From Bacteroidales bacterium UBA932 (GTDB taxonomy: Bacteria > Bacteroidota > Bacteroidia > Bacteroidales > UBA932): 7,327 nt of DNA. The position numbers and the translations under genes are program-made. Within the stretch, counting starts at the first letter, position 1. Every line of letters starts with the position of its first letter. The DNA is taken from the NCBI GenBank assembly GCA_002293585.1, contig DBDM01000061.1, positions 5,061-12,387 on the forward strand, written 5' to 3'. The notes beneath the pieces are model-generated. The model was not told the DNA's origin. It did no database searches and was given only the letters and a program-made list of their open reading frames with translations. Positions 1 to 6,858 of this stretch are shown piece after piece.

Positions 1-69
1 ATCAAAATTTTTCTCATGGTTTTACTATGGTCTATATTATTATTTTGCATATATTATTAAGTCTGTTTT

Positions 70-396
70 TCAATGAGAAACCACCTTTAATCCGATAATA
101 GATAAAATCAATGTGGATAGAAAAAACAACCGTAGTATATGCGCCGGTTCTTTAAACACAATAATCCCTACGATCACCGTTCCGATAGCGCCTATGCCTG
201 TCCACACGGCATAAGCCGTCCCAATGGGCAAGGTTTGCGTAGCTTTGATTAAAAGGAGCATACTAATGCAAAGGGCGACTAAGAAACCTATGTACCACCA
301 ATACATTTCATATCCGGTCGTGACTTTTGCCTTTCCCAAACAAAATGCGAATGTCGTTTCAAACAAACCGGCAATAATTAAAATAATCCAAGCCAT
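70..396 (-). CDS. sugE: SMR-family exporter, SugE/Gdx (guanidinium exporter) type
   Basis: This is a small multidrug resistance family protein of 108 residues with four membrane segments, acting as a proton-coupled exporter in the inner membrane. It resembles the SugE/Gdx branch, whose characterised members export guanidinium, more than EmrE: it starts MAWIILIIAG, has LPIGTAYAVWTGIGAIG at residues 56-72 and ends IIGLKVVSH. The essential glutamate is E13. G10, S45 and W65 appear to match Gdx substrate-site residues, but the usual Trp at position 16 is Phe (ETTF). An upstream in-frame ATG at 426 would add ten residues, but it lies 5' of the likely promoter (416-423), so I chose 396. The leader is then only about 15 nt, too short for a guanidine riboswitch. 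Family is certain; the guanidinium substrate is inferred from the family, and quaternary ammonium transport is the alternative. Confidence 0.9.
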   Translation of the reverse strand: MAWIILIIAGLFETTFAFCLGKAKVTTGYEMYWWYIGFLVALCISMLLLIKATQTLPIGTAYAVWTGIGAIGTVIVGIIVFKEPAHILRLFFLSTLILSIIGLKVVSH

Positions 397-415
397 ACTT
401 TTGACTTTTAACCTA

Positions 416-423
416 CAAATATA
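416..423 (-). promoter_or_regulatory. Bacteroidota-type -7 promoter element for the SMR exporter
   Basis: Read on the minus strand this is TATATTTG, an exact match to the TAnnTTTG -7 consensus. It lies 19 nt before the ATG at 396, which places transcription start within about 15 nt of that ATG. I see no convincing TTG element at the usual 19-21 nt upstream, so this promoter may be weak or need help. Confidence 0.55.
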
Positions 424-464
424 CAAATTTTTTCTTATACTTGCCCTATTAATCCAATGATAAT

Positions 465-646
465 ATGAAAAATATCATCCTTACCCATTTCTTCGCCCTG
501 TGGACAGTGATCGCGTTGGCGACAACACCCGGCGGAATGGATAAAGCCGCGACGGGCTGGTACACATCGTGTATACCTGGCGGCGAAAAGCCATCAAGCA
601 CGTTGTTATTGACCCACAACAGTTGATGTTATCAGCAATAAATTAA
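465..646 (+). pseudogene. Possible decayed gene remnant (secretion-signal start and frameshifted tail)
   Basis: A 53-codon frame opens at ATG 465 and stops at 624-626. It begins MKNIILTHFFALWTVIALA, which resembles a signal peptide, and continues into sequence without recognisable character. In a second frame, open from 545 to the TAA at 644-646, the tail reads WRRKAIKHVVIDPQQLML. This resembles the extreme C-terminus of M1-type metallopeptidases (pattern K.VVIDP...L..N). A signal-like start and a C-terminal-like end in different frames within 180 bp would fit a gene that lost its middle. The stretch is also richer in G+C than its flanks. The resemblance is from memory and weak. The alternatives are a genuine 53-residue exported peptide, or chance. 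Confidence 0.3.
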
Positions 647-654
647 ATAAGATA

Positions 655-685
655 TTGCTTTTTACACCTAAAATTCGTATCTTTG
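655..685 (+). promoter_or_regulatory. Bacteroidota-type promoter for the KamA-family gene
   Basis: A TTG at 655-657 is followed by 20 nt and then TATCTTTG at 678-685, a close match to the Bacteroidota -33/-7 arrangement. Transcription would start near 690, giving a leader of about 28 nt before the ATG at 718. The leader has no Shine-Dalgarno sequence, as is usual for this phylum. The remnant at 465-646 ends nine bases before this promoter. Confidence 0.8.
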
Positions 686-717
686 CAGTATAACTCCACC
701 AACTAATTCATACTGCC

Positions 718-2055
718 ATGAATACGAAATATCACGCATTTAATTTGTCTAATTACGAAACAATTCCGCAAATAGCGCAATTGCGTCCGGAAGATAAAGA
801 GGCAATAGAGGTGGTAGGACGAGTGCTTCCTTTTAAGACAAACAATTATGTAACGGAAGAATTGATTAATTGGAACAATATCCCCGATGATCCTATTTTC
901 ACATTGAATTTTCCGCGCAGGGAGATGCTACCGAAAAAGCATTACAATAGGGTGTTGGACTTGATAAAATCAGGCGCTTCCGAAGAAGTGCTAAAAAACA
1001 CCATCAATCAAATCCGGCTACACTTAAATCCTAATCCGGCAGGACAGGAACATAACGTACCTACTTTAGGCGACCAGAAATTACACGGCATACAGCACAA
1101 GTACCGGGAAACGGTGCTTTTCTTTCCTTCACACGGACAAACCTGTCATGCTTATTGCACGTTCTGTTTCAGGTGGCCCCAGTTTTCCGGAATGAAAAAT
1201 TTGAAATTCTCCATGCGGGAAGCGGATCTTTTTTTCAAATATCTTAAAACAAAGCCCAAGGTGACAGATGTTTTATTCACGGGCGGCGACCCGCTCACCA
1301 TGAGCACGCAGACGCTGGTAGACTACATTGAACCTTTGCTGGGCAACGAGTTCAAGCATATCCAGACCATTCGTTTAGGCACGAAATCACTGGCATATTG
1401 GCCTTATCGCTTCCTGACGGATAAAGATGCCGATGAATTGCTGTTCTTTTTTGAAAAGATCGTAAAATCGGGAAAAAACCTAACCATACAAGCGCATTTT
1501 AATCATCCGGTAGAGTTATCGACGGAGGCCGTCAAATCAGCCATAGCCCGTATCCGGGGCACGGGTGCACAGATCCGCACGCAGTCGCCCCTGCTCCGGA
1601 ACATCAACGACCACCCCGACATTTGGGCGGAACTGTGGCGCAAGCAGGTGGATCTGAACTGTATTCCTTACTACATGTTTGTGGCAAGGGACACCGGCTC
1701 CAAGTATTTTTTCGAATTGCCGCTGGAAAAGTGTTGGAAAATTTACAGGAAAGCTTATTCCAGAGTGAGCGGAACCTGCCGGACAGTAAGGGGGCCAAGC
1801 ATGAGCACCTATGCCGGGAAGATACAAATTTTGGGCATCACCGAAATCAATGCGGAAAAACATTTCGTATTGCGATTTTTACAAGGCAGGAATCCCGATT
1901 GGGTATGTACGCCCTTCTTAGCCCAATATGACCCTGAGGCCACCTGGTTCAACCAGCTCAAACCCTCCTTCGGGAAGGAAAAATTCTTCTTCGAAGAGGA
2001 TGACCCGGGCTATAAATACCTGAACAAAAAGCACACGAGTTTGGCGTTGGAGTAG
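718..2055 (+). CDS. KamA-family radical SAM protein (lysine 2,3-aminomutase-like)
   Basis: This cytoplasmic radical SAM enzyme has 445 residues. The [4Fe-4S] cluster motif CHAYCTFC gives C143, C147 and C150. The SAM-binding GGDP is at 189-192. The C-terminal part carries RTQSPLLRNIND (287-298) and SMSTYAGK (361-368). Compared from memory with clostridial lysine 2,3-aminomutase, R152 matches the carboxylate-binding Arg134, D298 matches Asp293, and K368 matches the PLP lysine Lys337. The position of the second lysine-binding aspartate (Asp330) appears to be Ser361, and the stretch between D298 and K368 is about 26 residues longer. It is therefore probably a PLP-dependent aminomutase-like enzyme, but lysine need not be its substrate. 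This long form is common and uncharacterised in Bacteroidota. The start fits the promoter and the family. Its last 46 bp overlap the 3' end of comEC on the other strand. Confidence 0.9.
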   Translation: MNTKYHAFNLSNYETIPQIAQLRPEDKEAIEVVGRVLPFKTNNYVTEELINWNNIPDDPIFTLNFPRREMLPKKHYNRVLDLIKSGASEEVLKNTINQIRLHLNPNPAGQEHNVPTLGDQKLHGIQHKYRETVLFFPSHGQTCHAYCTFCFRWPQFSGMKNLKFSMREADLFFKYLKTKPKVTDVLFTGGDPLTMSTQTLVDYIEPLLGNEFKHIQTIRLGTKSLAYWPYRFLTDKDADELLFFFEKIVKSGKNLTIQAHFNHPVELSTEAVKSAIARIRGTGAQIRTQSPLLRNINDHPDIWAELWRKQVDLNCIPYYMFVARDTGSKYFFELPLEKCWKIYRKAYSRVSGTCRTVRGPSMSTYAGKIQILGITEINAEKHFVLRFLQGRNPDWVCTPFLAQYDPEATWFNQLKPSFGKEKFFFEEDDPGYKYLNKKHTSLALE

Positions 2056-4259
2056 GTATAGGGTGAACCCTGTCCATACCACACCCATGCACCGGCTGTT
2101 TTCACGTTGTGCAAGGCGATTTGACGGGCAGCGGCGGCGGTTTCCCATAACTTGCTGCGGTACGGCGGTACCGAGGCATCCAAAATAATTTGTGCGGGAA
2201 CAAAAGTGTCCAGCATCTTTTCCGGCGGCTGCCGGCAGGTGGAAGTGACGATCAGATAATCCACCGGAACGCTGTTGGACAATGCTTGTCTTTCGCTATT
2301 CAGAATTTTAATGACTTTATCGCCGAAGAGGATAAAGCCCCGGTAAGCGCCAATGTGCCGCTGCAAGGTGTCTTTTATCGCGGCATCCACATTCAGTACA
2401 TTCACCGGAGCATCGGCCAAGCCACGGCTTAGAAAAAAAGATTGCAGGTTAAATTCAAAGTTTTGTTCTGCACTAACCGTGTCGCGCAGGACAACGCTGT
2501 TTTTCCCGTCTATCAGGTGAATGTACGAACTGTTTTTCACATTATACACCGCCAATACCCGTTGCTGCCGCTGTTCCATTTCCGTCACCACATTCAGCGC
2601 GAAAAAAGCCACCAGTACATACGCCAGCGCCAACAGCCACTTCCGGCTTCTCGTTTCTATACAGACGGCCAGCACAAGCACAAAGGCAATCAACAATACG
2701 TATTGCAGGGTGGTGATGCTGATGTTGCCGCTCACCGAATAAGGCAGCTGCTCGGTGAAGCGCACGCCGCTATTCAGTAGCCACAGCGCCTTGTCCAGCA
2801 GCCAGGTTAACGCAAAGGACAGGTACGGCACCCAATTGAACAGCAGCAGCGCAACACTCAGGTAGGTGGTCACGCCGGTTAGCGGAATCACCCAAATGTT
2901 GGACACCATGAAGTAGTTGGGGAATTGATGAAAGACGAACAAGGTTAATGGCAAGGTGGCGATCTGCGCCGCCACGGACACGCTGATGAGTTGCCAAAAA
3001 TAATTCAACAGCTTGTTCGGCACGTAGAGCAGTTTGTAAATGTAGGGCTGAAAATAAACCAAAGACGTCAGCGCTAAATAAGACAATTGAAAGCCTATGC
3101 TAAACAGGTCCATGGGGTAAAACAAGCAAATGAAAAAGGCCGAGGCCGCTAATGAGTTGTAGATGCTAATATCCCGCTGCATCATTTTACCGGCCAGCAC
3201 AAAGGAAAACATCACCGTTGCCCTGTTCACCGAAGGCGAAAAGCCCGACACCGCGGCGTAAATCCACAGGCTGATAATAATCACCGTATTCTTGATAAGC
3301 AAGCCGCGCCTGCTCTTACCCAGAAACGACAGCGCTAAAGTTAAGATAGCGAAAATTATGCCTACGTGCAATCCCGACACCGACAAGATATGCGTAACAC
3401 CGGCGGCGGTGAAAGCCTTGTTCAGTTCCCGGTCTATATCGGTACGGTCGCCCAGCGTCAGTGCATTCAGCACCGCCAGTTCGTCGCCGGCAAGCCCCAT
3501 GCTGTCGAAAATACGCCCGGCGCGCGCTTGCAAATGTGCAGGCCAATAGCGCCACGCCAGCGATTGCGCCGGCACTACCGTGTAATTTTGTGCGCGTACA
3601 AATCCCGTAACGAACACGCCTTTCCGCGCCATGTAGGTTTTATAATCAAACTCGTCCGGATTTTGCGGCGGCGGCAGCGGCGTTAATTTCACCAGCGCCA
3701 GCAAGGTGTCGCCCAAAGCAGGCAAGGCCATAGTAGTATCCGGCTCTAAATATAAAACGGATTTTTCCTTACACCTTTTATCTTTTACAGCGTGGCAAGC
3801 ACGCTGTCTACATTCTTCGCTTTCTACAGCGTGGCAAGCACGCTGTCTACATTCTTCACCTATCTGTTGATAGGCCTGTATTTCCACCGGCACTTTAAGA
3901 AATCTGGCACCCGGCACCGGCTTACTGTCCACCACTGCCTGCACATAAATTTCCTCCTGTACCGGCAAACTGCTTTGTTTCGGCTGCTGCTGCACCAGCG
4001 TAATCCCTGCGAAAAACAGGAACAACAAGCCCAACACACCGTTCACCCACTGCCGGCTGTAGCGCCGTGAAAAGGGCAAAAACAAAGTGAACAAGTAAAT
4101 AGCCAATAAAGCAATGGTAGTGATGAACGTAGAATAAGTAAATGCAAAGCGCGAGCATTGAAATACAATACCCAATAAGAATACAATTACAATACGGACA
4201 AAAGGAACTTCACGTAAGATTTCGTCCAGATGCCTGTGGCGGCCGGTGGTGTTAGTCAT
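2010..4259 (-). CDS. comEC: ComEC/Rec2-family DNA uptake channel with an internal repeat insertion
   Basis: This 749-residue inner-membrane protein is the channel that brings single-stranded DNA into the cytoplasm during natural transformation. Membrane segments near residues 18-90 flank the start of an OB-like periplasmic domain (about 95-220, ending in NPDEFDYKTYMARKGV). The competence domain follows (about 245-540), with LGDRTDIDRELNKAF (269-283), THILSVSGLHVGI (289-301), GFSPSVNRATVMF (339-351) and IGFQLSYLAL (388-397). The C-terminal region (about 560-735) sits where some ComEC proteins have a metallo-beta-lactamase-like domain. I see no HxHxDH motif, so hydrolase activity there is unlikely. 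Residues 135-167 are an in-frame tandem repeat (EECRQRACHAVES, EECRQRACHAVKD, then a decayed KRCKEKS) between the normal strands AYQQ and SVLYLEPD. The ATG overlaps the pepT stop as ATGA, so translation is probably coupled. Whether the cell is naturally transformable cannot be told from this gene alone. Confidence 0.93.
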   Translation of the reverse strand: MTNTTGRHRHLDEILREVPFVRIVIVFLLGIVFQCSRFAFTYSTFITTIALLAIYLFTLFLPFSRRYSRQWVNGVLGLLFLFFAGITLVQQQPKQSSLPVQEEIYVQAVVDSKPVPGARFLKVPVEIQAYQQIGEECRQRACHAVESEECRQRACHAVKDKRCKEKSVLYLEPDTTMALPALGDTLLALVKLTPLPPPQNPDEFDYKTYMARKGVFVTGFVRAQNYTVVPAQSLAWRYWPAHLQARAGRIFDSMGLAGDELAVLNALTLGDRTDIDRELNKAFTAAGVTHILSVSGLHVGIIFAILTLALSFLGKSRRGLLIKNTVIIISLWIYAAVSGFSPSVNRATVMFSFVLAGKMMQRDISIYNSLAASAFFICLFYPMDLFSIGFQLSYLALTSLVYFQPYIYKLLYVPNKLLNYFWQLISVSVAAQIATLPLTLFVFHQFPNYFMVSNIWVIPLTGVTTYLSVALLLFNWVPYLSFALTWLLDKALWLLNSGVRFTEQLPYSVSGNISITTLQYVLLIAFVLVLAVCIETRSRKWLLALAYVLVAFFALNVVTEMEQRQQRVLAVYNVKNSSYIHLIDGKNSVVLRDTVSAEQNFEFNLQSFFLSRGLADAPVNVLNVDAAIKDTLQRHIGAYRGFILFGDKVIKILNSERQALSNSVPVDYLIVTSTCRQPPEKMLDTFVPAQIILDASVPPYRSKLWETAAAARQIALHNVKTAGAWVWYGQGSPYTYSNAKLVCFLFRYL
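2055..2080 (+). other. Interrupted inverted repeat at the convergent 3' ends
   Basis: GGTAT AGGGT, then GA, then ACCCT GTCC ATACC: two 5-bp stems joined through a 4-nt bulge. It begins at the last base of the radical SAM gene's stop codon and lies inside the 3' part of comEC. No T-run follows on the plus strand, so it is at best a weak transcription stop or RNA end-protecting hairpin. It may simply reflect the comEC codons. Confidence 0.25.
3786..3857. repeat. Tandem palindromic repeat inserted in comEC
   Basis: Two perfect 33-bp direct repeats (3786-3818 and 3825-3857) have a 39-bp period, exactly 13 codons. Each contains a 21-bp palindrome with 8-bp arms ACAGCGTG and CACGCTGT around the loop GCAAG (3787-3807 and 3826-3846). 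On the minus strand they encode EECRQRACHAV twice. A third, diverged unit (3759-3779, encoding KRCKEKS) follows without a palindrome. The insertion keeps the reading frame and lies between conserved strands of the periplasmic domain. The form is like palindromic elements that invade coding genes, such as the Rickettsia palindromic elements. I found no other copy in this window. Confidence 0.9.
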
Positions 4260-5476
4260 TCATTCGATAACATAACGAGGTTCAATGTGGTTTCAAACGC
4301 CTTTTGCATACTCTGCAAAGGCAAAAATTCGTAAATACTGTGAAAATTATGTCCTCCGGCAAAAATATTCGGACAGGGCAGTCCCATGTAGGTGAGCCGC
4401 GCGCCGTCCGTTCCTCCGCGGATAGGCTTGACAACCGGTTCCACGCCGGCCATTTTCATGGCGGCAATAGCCTTATCCACCACCTGTCTGTTCTTTTCAA
4501 TTTCCGGCCGCATGTTATAATACTGGTCGGTTATTTTCAATTGAAAAGTATCCGCGCCATGCCGTACATTCAAGGCTTGTGCCATGCTTTGCATCAACGT
4601 TTTTTTCTGTACAAACAATTCTGCGCTGTGATCACGGATCAGGTATTGCGCTTCGGCCTTGTCGGGCGTACCGCTCAGCCGCGACAAGAGGAAAAAACCC
4701 TCGTACTCTTTCGTATTTTCCGGTCGCTGGTCAGCCGGTAATTGTCGATTAAATTCTTCTATCAATAAAAGCGCATTTTTAAACGTTGGGCCGGCTTCTC
4801 CCGGGTGCATATTGCTGCCTTGCACTGTCAGCACAGCCTGCGCCGCATTGAAATTTTCGTACTCCAACTCCCCTATCGCTCCGCCGTCAATTGTGTAAGC
4901 ATAATCGGCGCCGAAGGCTTTCACATCAAAACCGTCGGCGCCGCGACCAATTTCTTCATCGCAGGTAAAAGCAATATGCACCGCGCCGTGCTTTATTTCC
5001 GGATGTTCCGTCAAATATTCCGCCAGCTGCATCAGCACCGCCACGCCGGCCTTATCGTCGGCGCCCAGCAGGGTGGTTCCGTCCGTGGTAATAATCGTCT
5101 GTCCTTTGTAGTTGTTCAACGCCGGAAAATCGGCCGTACGCAATACAATATTCTTCGCTGCATTCAACACAATATCTCCGCCGTGATAATTCTCCACCAC
5201 CTGCGGTTGCACATTCGCACCGCTCACTTCCGTAGCGGTGTCGACATGAGCAAAAAACCCGATTTCCGGCAGTGTTTTCCCATTATTCGCCGGAATGTGT
5301 GCGCACACATTGCTATTTTTATCCACTATAGCGTCCAGTCCCATAGTTCGGAGTTCTTCCGCCAACAACTTCAACAATACTGTTTGCCCGGCCGTACTCG
5401 GACGCATTAATGAGTCCGGATTTGAACGGGTATCATACGCAATGTAACGAAGAAAACGATGGAGCAGTGCTGTCAT
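4256..5476 (-). CDS. pepT: Peptidase T (tripeptide aminopeptidase, M20B family)
   Basis: This cytoplasmic di-zinc aminopeptidase removes the N-terminal residue from tripeptides in the last steps of peptide breakdown. Its 406 residues match the usual length (408 in E. coli) and it aligns along the whole protein: VPSTEGQ-like PSTAGQ (26-31), FFAHVDT (74-80), LLGADDKAG (136-144), FTCDEEIGRGADGFDV (170-185), YTIDGG (194-199), NMHPGEA (222-228), PIRGGTDGARL (351-361), and GLPCPNIFAGGHNFH (365-379). Zinc ligands by family analogy are H77, D140, E175, D197 and H379, with E174 as general base and D79 supporting. All are present, so the enzyme should be active. The gene has its own promoter (5498-5529). 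Its stop codon overlaps the comEC start (ATGA), making a two-gene operon with comEC downstream. The functional link between the two is not obvious and may be only shared transcription. Confidence 0.96.
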   Translation of the reverse strand: MTALLHRFLRYIAYDTRSNPDSLMRPSTAGQTVLLKLLAEELRTMGLDAIVDKNSNVCAHIPANNGKTLPEIGFFAHVDTATEVSGANVQPQVVENYHGGDIVLNAAKNIVLRTADFPALNNYKGQTIITTDGTTLLGADDKAGVAVLMQLAEYLTEHPEIKHGAVHIAFTCDEEIGRGADGFDVKAFGADYAYTIDGGAIGELEYENFNAAQAVLTVQGSNMHPGEAGPTFKNALLLIEEFNRQLPADQRPENTKEYEGFFLLSRLSGTPDKAEAQYLIRDHSAELFVQKKTLMQSMAQALNVRHGADTFQLKITDQYYNMRPEIEKNRQVVDKAIAAMKMAGVEPVVKPIRGGTDGARLTYMGLPCPNIFAGGHNFHSIYEFLPLQSMQKAFETTLNLVMLSNE

Positions 5477-5497
5477 AAAATATAAAAAATTCTACAG

Positions 5498-5529
5498 CAA
5501 AGATACAATAAATAAAAAACAGTCCCAAA
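5498..5529 (-). promoter_or_regulatory. Bacteroidota-type promoter for pepT-comEC
   Basis: On the minus strand TTTG (5526-5529) is followed by 20 nt and then TATCTTTG (5498-5505), an excellent -33/-7 match. The ATG of pepT at 5476 is 21 nt past the -7 element, giving a leader of about 15 nt. The -33 element lies within the hairpin of the terminator of the upstream operon. Confidence 0.8.
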
Positions 5530-5543
5530 TTTTGAGACTGTTT
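5511..5543 (-). terminator. Intrinsic terminator of the CBM6-transporter transcript
   Basis: On the minus strand AAACAGTCTC, then a 7-nt loop AAAATTT, then GGGACTGTTT forms a 10-bp stem with one T-G pair. It is followed at once by a T-rich run (TTTATTTATT). It starts 22 nt past the stop codon of the transporter gene at 5566, the right place for a terminator. It shares bases with the pepT promoter. Confidence 0.8.
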
Positions 5544-5565
5544 ATCAAAAAATGCAAAAGTCAGT

Positions 5566-6843
5566 TTAAGCTTCTACGGGAATATCTTTATTCACGTTTT
5601 TGTGTCCCACCAAAGCATAATACAGCAGGTAGGCCAGCCCTACGACAATCACCCAGTAGCTCATTATATAATTGCCACCTGTTCCCATATCGGCCACAAC
5701 GCCTTGTAACAAGGGAAGCACACCGCCACCGACAACCATTGTCATAAAAATACCGGACGCCATTTTCGTGTATTTGCCCAATCCTTCCACTGCGAGGTTG
5801 AAAATTCCGCCCCACATTACCGAGGTACAGAAACCGCACAGCACGAGGAATAAAATACTAATCGGAACTTTAACAAATCCGAAGGAAATATCGCTTTGAA
5901 AAACGGGCATGTTCACCAACACAGTAGTCGGCAATAAAATAGCGAGCAATACCAACACTATACCTAAGGAAGACACCGCTGTGAGCATCATTTTGCTGGA
6001 AATTTTGCTGCCAACAGAGGCGCCGATCAAGCGCCCGATAAGCATCAGGAACCAATAGGTACCGGCGATTGATCCGGCTGTAGCCGCATCAATTTTCAAA
6101 CTTTCCGTTCCAATCAGAATTAAAAAGTTGGGAATACCTACTTCCACTCCCACGTAAATGAAAATGGCGATAGCGCCTAAAATGAAGTGGCGAAACGACA
6201 AGGCGCTGTATTTTTCTTTTTCTGTTTTCTTTACTTCCGCTTCAACGCCTGTCTCGGGAATAGCCGTCAATGCAAGGACGATGAATGCTACGGCAAACAA
6301 CCCGATGGCAATAAACAACGCCGGCGAAGCATTGCTGATGCTCGCCTGGGAACCCACAAGGTAACCCACCAATACGGGCACAATTGTTGCGTTCAACGAA
6401 TTGAAAGAACCACCAACCTGAATCAGCTGGTTGCCCCTGTTACCGCCGCCACCTAATGTGTTCAACAGCGGATTGACCACTACGTTGAGCATGCACATCG
6501 AGAAACCGGCCACAAATGCACCGATTAAATAAACGAAAAATTGTTCTACATGCCCTGCAAGGTACTGAATGGCTACCCCTACAATGCCCACGCCAATGGC
6601 GGCCAACGCGGTTTTTTTGTAGCCGATTTTTTTAAGCAGTATACCGGCAGGAATACCCATAAAGGCATAAGCTAAAAAGTTACAGAAAGTACCCAGCTGC
6701 GACATCCAATTCGGCGCCTCAAATTGTTCTTTCAATACTTTGGCAAAAGGGCCACCAAGCCCCGTAACAAATGAAATCATCCCGAAGAGGATAATCATCA
6801 CAATAATCGCAGGAATATTGTTTTGACGTTTTGTTTGTTCCAT
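5566..6843 (-). CDS. MFS sugar-type transporter (FucP/GluP-like, FHS family)
   Basis: This 425-residue inner-membrane transporter has about twelve hydrophobic segments and a charged central loop (about 197-220, with VEAEVKKTEKEK), the normal size and layout for the fucose/glucose-galactose symporter branch of the MFS. Signs of the branch are FMGIPAGILLKKIGYKK (61-77), NPLLNTLGGGGN (124-135) and YVGVEVGIPNFL (230-241). By rough comparison with FucP, the proton-coupling Asp46 and Glu135 do not seem to be kept; the position before VVVNP is Asn120. Coupling or substrate may therefore differ. The gene begins 15 nt after a gene encoding a CBM6-type carbohydrate-binding domain and is followed by a terminator, so the two are probably co-transcribed, with this protein importing the sugar released outside. 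The sugar cannot be named. No Shine-Dalgarno sequence is seen; the spacer is A+T-rich. Confidence 0.85.
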   Translation of the reverse strand: MEQTKRQNNIPAIIVMIILFGMISFVTGLGGPFAKVLKEQFEAPNWMSQLGTFCNFLAYAFMGIPAGILLKKIGYKKTALAAIGVGIVGVAIQYLAGHVEQFFVYLIGAFVAGFSMCMLNVVVNPLLNTLGGGGNRGNQLIQVGGSFNSLNATIVPVLVGYLVGSQASISNASPALFIAIGLFAVAFIVLALTAIPETGVEAEVKKTEKEKYSALSFRHFILGAIAIFIYVGVEVGIPNFLILIGTESLKIDAATAGSIAGTYWFLMLIGRLIGASVGSKISSKMMLTAVSSLGIVLVLLAILLPTTVLVNMPVFQSDISFGFVKVPISILFLVLCGFCTSVMWGGIFNLAVEGLGKYTKMASGIFMTMVVGGGVLPLLQGVVADMGTGGNYIMSYWVIVVGLAYLLYYALVGHKNVNKDIPVEA

Positions 6844-6858
6844 AAAATAATTTTTAGT

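Noticed and set aside
1..69. Possible terminator after the SMR gene
   Set aside because: The stretch is A+T-rich but I find only a short direct repeat (ATGGT), not a stable hairpin followed by a T-run.
436..443. TATACTTG as a plus-strand promoter for the small frame at 465
   Set aside because: It differs from TAnnTTTG by one base and has no TTG element at the expected distance upstream.
1537..1931. Open frames of about 100 codons on both strands inside the radical SAM gene
   Set aside because: They lie in the G+C-rich part of a clearly real gene and have low-complexity, Arg/Pro-rich products with no family character; they are shadow frames.
3780..3857. CRQRACH, twice, matches the rare CX4CH heme c attachment pattern
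   Set aside because: The pattern arises from a short palindromic repeat, ComEC is not a known heme protein, and no cytochrome features surround it. Coincidence is far more likely.
3786..3857. Short CRISPR array
   Set aside because: There are only two units, the 6-bp gap between the 33-bp copies is too small for a spacer, and the units are in frame within a gene with a 13-codon period.
4805..5410. 201-codon plus-strand frame opposite pepT
   Set aside because: It is antisense to a fully conserved peptidase T gene, its product is His/Arg/Gln-rich without domains, and no promoter precedes it.
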